Part shown: one piece after another, positions 60,861 to 64,000 of the stretch | How the letters are laid out: each line of letters opens with the position of its first letter | Numbering within the stretch: position 1 is the stretch's first letter | Origin: Ulvibacterium marinum | Lineage (GTDB): Bacteria; Bacteroidota; Bacteroidia; Flavobacteriales; Flavobacteriaceae | DNA: 64,000 nt | Direction of reading: 5' to 3' | Assembly (NCBI RefSeq): GCF_003626755.1 | Contig: NZ_RBCJ01000003.1 | Location: 625,859 to 689,858, forward strand | The notes under the pieces: model-generated | What the model was told of the DNA's origin: nothing | Database searches by the model: none | The model's input: the letters and a program-made list of their open reading frames with translations, nothing else | Position numbers and translations under genes: made by a program

Positions 60861-63098
60861 CTATGACTTTATTTGATCTCGAATTCTTGCCGCCAATTTT
60901 TTCCGAAGCTCTGCATCATTTGCTAAATCCGTTTTGGAAATTTCTTTCATTTCTTCAGATTTAACCTCCCTTATCACCTCAAAATAGGTATCTAATTTAC
61001 TGATCCCAGAAGAGGTCTGCATTACGGTCCGCTCCAATTGGGCTTCCATTTCTTTGATCCTTTCTTTATTCGGATTCTCTTTAAATAATTCGTTGCTATG
61101 ATCTTCTATGAGCTTACTTGTTTGCTCGTCGGTGGTATAATTCATATAGAACCACTCGCCAATGAGCAGATTTTCCAAGGAAATACCCATGGGAATGTCC
61201 TTTTGCTGCAGTTTTACACTACGATCCGTTTCATCCAAATTCATTACCCAGACCTCTCCTTTTCGAGAAGCGCGGAGGCATAGGGGGTCATGGGTACTTA
61301 TGATAATGGTGCACCTTGGAAAAACTTGGCGCAACAAGGATACGACCTTGATTTTCCAAGTTGGATGTAGATGATTGCCAATTTCGTCAATAATAATTAG
61401 TCCCTCGGCATTGTAGGCACTTTCCCAATATAGATTGAGGGAGCGCATAATATACAGCGCATAACCGATAACCGAACGATAGCCATCGCACATACTTTTT
61501 ATGGATTCTGGACCATTCCCCACATTAACGGTTACATTGCCCGATTTTCGGTTTACCATTCGGTCTTCGGTGATGAGATCCTCCGGAATCATCAACATAT
61601 CGATGATGGTCTTGGCCGCTTCATTAAACTGATGGGCGGTCACTGCCTTAAGATTACTCAACCATGGCTCCACATCGGGGAACACCACATCATGCCGGAA
61701 CAAGGCCAAAATACGTGACGGGTCATCCTCAAAACCAACGGTTTCTCCATCTTCCGGTAGGCGGCGCACCGATCCGATACCTACTGTAGGCTTTACCAAT
61801 TGCTCTCGGTTAGAGGAAATGCCGGTTGGCGTAATCTCAACTACAATAGGATCTGATTCGTTAAGGAACTTTACCGTAATTCTTGCACGTTTTTCCTTGG
61901 CGTTGCGCTTGATCAAATCGGTATAGTCGCCAAGATTCAACTCCTGCAGTTGTTCGTTCCCCATCATGGCCAAGGCGATGGCCTGTAGCACGGTACTTTT
62001 CCCCACGCCGTTCTCGCCAATGAGCAAAATACTTTGTTCGCCCCTGCCTTCGGAGGATTGGGGGATATCCAGTTTCACATGTCCAAGACATTTGTAATTG
62101 ATGATCTCTACCCATTCCAGGAATTTTGAGAATTCCTGGGGAGCCGGTTGTTGGGAATCTCCGAGGTTAGCACTGTCAACTCCCTTTATAGTATAATTGT
62201 TTTCAGCCTTGATATCTTCCGGTTCAAAGGAGGATATCGTATTCGATGATTGGGCAATCTGTAACCAATAAGGGACAATCTTTGAGATGACCGATTTCAG
62301 GTCTTCATTTAAATCAGGGTATTCATTGTCCACAAGTTTTTCGTTGGCCAGGTACCATTCTGCTATCATATGGCGGTTCAATCCCAGATGCGTTTGGTCG
62401 TCCTGTAGATGGAACAATACGTCCTTGATTTTATGGCTCTCATCGGAAGAAAAGGTAATGTCGGTGAGCATTTCCGATAGGAATTGAATTCGTTCTTGGC
62501 GCTCCTCAACTAATTGTGGCCTATTGAGTTGAAGTAATTCAATGGTATATTCGGCCTTTTCGGAACGTGGAAGGATATGGCCCTCCCTATCATATCCAAA
62601 CTGGACTTCCTCATGCTCTCGTACGTCGCAGGGGTCTATAAGTAGGGTGTCTTCGGAGTTTACATAGTTCCGCAATTGGTCATAATCCAAGTAGGTCTCC
62701 GTATCGGGGGGGCTTAATCGTGGACCGATTACGGGGAAGTAATTCGATTTATAACGCTGGCATTCATGGCAGCTTAAATACAGATTAAACCAGGTATACC
62801 CCAACCAATAATAACCTTCGTCCGCCCTTCCTTTTCGATCGGATACGCTCTCAGAGGGTCTAAAATGATCGATACTGTCATTTTCCACCACGTTCGATTC
62901 ACAATAAGCACATTTGCTATGAAAAAGGGTATGAAGGTCGTCGAGAGTAGGATCCAAATAATAATCGTCCTGTTTAAATCGTGCCTGCTTAAATTTGGTT
63001 TGTTGTTCCAATCTAAAAAGGATTTCCTCTTCATAGGGCTTTTCACCGTCTAATAGAATTTTGGGAACGGGAACGCCATCTCGGTCTATATAGATCAT
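60861..63098 (-). CDS. HNH nuclease domain fused to SMC/ABC-like AAA ATPase (PtuA-like fusion)
   Basis: The 745-residue protein has two parts. Residues about 55-125 form an HNH domain: CAYC (63-66), 'SIDHFRPS' (Asp77-His78), 'GYYWLGYTWFN' and CHEC (110-113). From about 328 an ABC/SMC-type ATPase follows: 'WVEIINYKCLGHVKLD', Walker A GENGVGKST (361-369), a degenerate signature 'CDGYRSVIGYA' (537-547), Walker B 'GLIIIDEIGNHLHP' (566-579) and the switch 'STHDP' (601-605). PtuA of Septu and retron-associated systems has the same ATPase type but carries no HNH domain of its own. A helical tail (about 650-745) ends the chain. Confidence 0.88.
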   Translation of the reverse strand: MIYIDRDGVPVPKILLDGEKPYEEEILFRLEQQTKFKQARFKQDDYYLDPTLDDLHTLFHSKCAYCESNVVENDSIDHFRPSESVSDRKGRADEGYYWLGYTWFNLYLSCHECQRYKSNYFPVIGPRLSPPDTETYLDYDQLRNYVNSEDTLLIDPCDVREHEEVQFGYDREGHILPRSEKAEYTIELLQLNRPQLVEERQERIQFLSEMLTDITFSSDESHKIKDVLFHLQDDQTHLGLNRHMIAEWYLANEKLVDNEYPDLNEDLKSVISKIVPYWLQIAQSSNTISSFEPEDIKAENNYTIKGVDSANLGDSQQPAPQEFSKFLEWVEIINYKCLGHVKLDIPQSSEGRGEQSILLIGENGVGKSTVLQAIALAMMGNEQLQELNLGDYTDLIKRNAKEKRARITVKFLNESDPIVVEITPTGISSNREQLVKPTVGIGSVRRLPEDGETVGFEDDPSRILALFRHDVVFPDVEPWLSNLKAVTAHQFNEAAKTIIDMLMIPEDLITEDRMVNRKSGNVTVNVGNGPESIKSMCDGYRSVIGYALYIMRSLNLYWESAYNAEGLIIIDEIGNHLHPTWKIKVVSLLRQVFPRCTIIISTHDPLCLRASRKGEVWVMNLDETDRSVKLQQKDIPMGISLENLLIGEWFYMNYTTDEQTSKLIEDHSNELFKENPNKERIKEMEAQLERTVMQTSSGISKLDTYFEVIREVKSEEMKEISKTDLANDAELRKKLAARIRDQIKS

Positions 63099-63102
63099 AA
63101 CA

Positions 63103-63309
63103 TCACAATTTAAAGGGTATTCTCTTTAAGGTCTTTTTGCAAATAGGAGCGAGCCTACCGGAATTTGGATTGATTCGGACATAAATGGGTTGAGTCCCTA
63201 TCGCAATGGTTGTCGATTCCAAAATTGGATTGGGATACCATTTCCTCCCAGGATTTTTAGGAGCTCGGCTTGGCCCAAAAAACAGGGTGGTGAAAAAAGA
63301 ATTTTTCAT
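63103..63309 (-). CDS. 68-residue hypothetical protein, first gene of the minus-strand array
   Basis: The frame starts at ATG 63309 and stops 4 nt before the HNH-ATPase gene, so cotranscription is likely. The product is basic and Pro-rich (SRAPKNPGRKWYPNP, then CKKTLKRIPFKL) with no membrane helix. I recognise no family. Its operon position supports it more than its composition does. Confidence 0.5.
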   Translation of the reverse strand: MKNSFFTTLFFGPSRAPKNPGRKWYPNPILESTTIAIGTQPIYVRINPNSGRLAPICKKTLKRIPFKL

Positions 63310-63709
63310 GGTCGAAAAGGTTGATTACGATACAGTTTTTGTAGGGAAGTACTCCTCGTAAGACGTCTATTTAATATACGAATTAAGTGGGCTTAGGAAA
63401 TAATAATGGATTAAAAATCAATTATTTAGATAAACGGTAGGCTTTGAGGAAAAGCCTCAAAAATTCTGTGGTTTTTGTAGGTCTAAGACCCGATGAAACC
63501 CTTATGAATACTAAGGTTTTTGTGTTGTCCATTCTTCATCAAAAAAGCTATATTGAAGATGATTTCCCCTACTTGGAATACCGCTTTACCGATATTGAAC
63601 TACAGCGCTTATAGCTGCCTTCAAAGATTGCGGATTCAACGTTACGACCTGCTATGTTGCGAAGACCTTTCTAACCGTTTAAGGAAAAGCGCATATAAAA
63701 CCAATACCT
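63310..63709. other. 400-bp intergenic region at the right edge of the island
   Basis: It lies between divergent genes and must contain the promoters of both. A perfect hairpin, TTTGAGG (63443-63449) and CCTCAAA (63455-63461) with a 5-nt AAAAG loop, is followed by A- and T-rich sequence. No exact TAnnTTTG element was found on either strand. I see no RNA gene. Confidence 0.5.
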
Positions 63710-64000
63710 ATGGATCATCTAAATGTGGGCAACAATGCCCCGATCAAGCTGAGGGTTTCAGTACAGACGGAGGCTATGGCCGTTACGTCGGGATTTATTT
63801 ATCATTCGGAAACTGATGAAATGCCGTATTCTAGAATGGAACCCTTTGACCCTTCTTTGAAAACGGGGTGGAAGTCATTGGACAAAGGAAATGAAGTGGG
63901 CGGCAAAGTCTTTCGGGTAATTACCTTTTTTACGTTTTTTAATTCGTTCCCAAATGAAGAGACCTTCAATTTGGCCGTTGCACAAATAAAAGGAAGTTAC
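63710..64000 (+). CDS. N-terminal part of an unrecognised protein, cut by the window end
   Basis: An ATG at 63710 (MDHLNVGNNAPIKLRVSV) opens 97 codons that run off the window without a stop. The sequence has alternating hydrophobic and polar residues, and a DKGNEVGGKVFRVITFF strand region; no signal peptide or known motif is seen. Coding-like composition and the open end support a real gene. It is transcribed away from the minus-strand array. Confidence 0.55.
   Translation, partial: MDHLNVGNNAPIKLRVSVQTEAMAVTSGFIYHSETDEMPYSRMEPFDPSLKTGWKSLDKGNEVGGKVFRVITFFTFFNSFPNEETFNLAVAQIKGSY

Noticed and set aside
63520-63816. 98-codon frame at the right end
   Set aside because: It overlaps, in another frame, the better coding frame that begins at 63710 and runs off the window.

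Overview
The window comes from a marine member of the Flavobacteriaceae (Bacteroidota), of the Zobellia/Maribacter/Arenibacter type. This rests on AT-leaning DNA, start regions without clear Shine-Dalgarno sites, promoter elements of the TAnnTTTG type, frequent TTG/GTG starts, formylglycine sulfatases next to an alpha-L-fucosidase, and the families present (YCII plus ECF sigma factor, DUF2892, CPBP protease, DinB). No rRNA, tRNA or CRISPR array was seen.

Layout. (1) 0-16.4 kb is mostly chromosomal housekeeping: the end of a PLP enzyme; an M20 peptidase / mutarotase-like / Crp-Fnr operon; a hairpin-rich repeat; DinB and isochorismatase-like enzymes; a YCII protein coupled to an ECF sigma factor with a C-terminal helical domain; a di-haem peroxidase; a sulfur block (SulP transporter, metallo-beta-lactamase/rhodanese protein, DUF2892 membrane protein); three membrane micro-proteins; an exonuclease/GIY-YIG protein; a membrane AraC regulator; and a CPBP protease. 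(2) 16.4-23.9 kb is a compact glycan-degradation operon: two lipoprotein sulfatases, a clan GH-D-like glycosidase and a GH29 fucosidase with binding domains. It carries no SusC/SusD. (3) 24.3-44.6 kb is a surface-polysaccharide locus: WecA-type initiator, RfbD, Wzx, Wzy, several GT4 and GT2 enzymes, acyltransferases, two ATP-grasp proteins, a tandem GT4, WecG, MBOAT plus SGNH, and a Wzc-type tyrosine kinase. Its centre (about 26.83-34.54 kb) is clearly richer in A+T than its flanks. The left edge carries a 3' remnant of a GDP-L-fucose synthase gene, so the centre looks like an exchanged serotype cassette. (4) 46.3-63.3 kb is an accessory island. A plus-strand pair encodes an unrecognised protein and a STAND-type NTPase with a membrane helix and a YEATS-like end. 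It converges on an eleven-gene minus-strand array: three HNH proteins (one fused to an SMC/PtuA-like ATPase), a Cas4-like/DEDD nuclease protein, an EEP nuclease, a DUF2235 hydrolase, a peptidoglycan-binding YkuD-like protein, a membrane amidohydrolase and unknowns.

The most interesting signal is a 19-residue motif (13 of 19 identical) shared by the N-terminal part of the protein encoded just before the STAND NTPase and by the extreme C-terminus of a small HNH nuclease on the opposite strand. This is the arrangement expected if an NTPase-linked adaptor recruits a nuclease effector through homotypic motif contact. With the neighbouring Septu-like HNH/ATPase pair, I read the island as a candidate composite defence or conflict locus. 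That reading is inference: the domains and the shared motif are seen directly, the activity is not.
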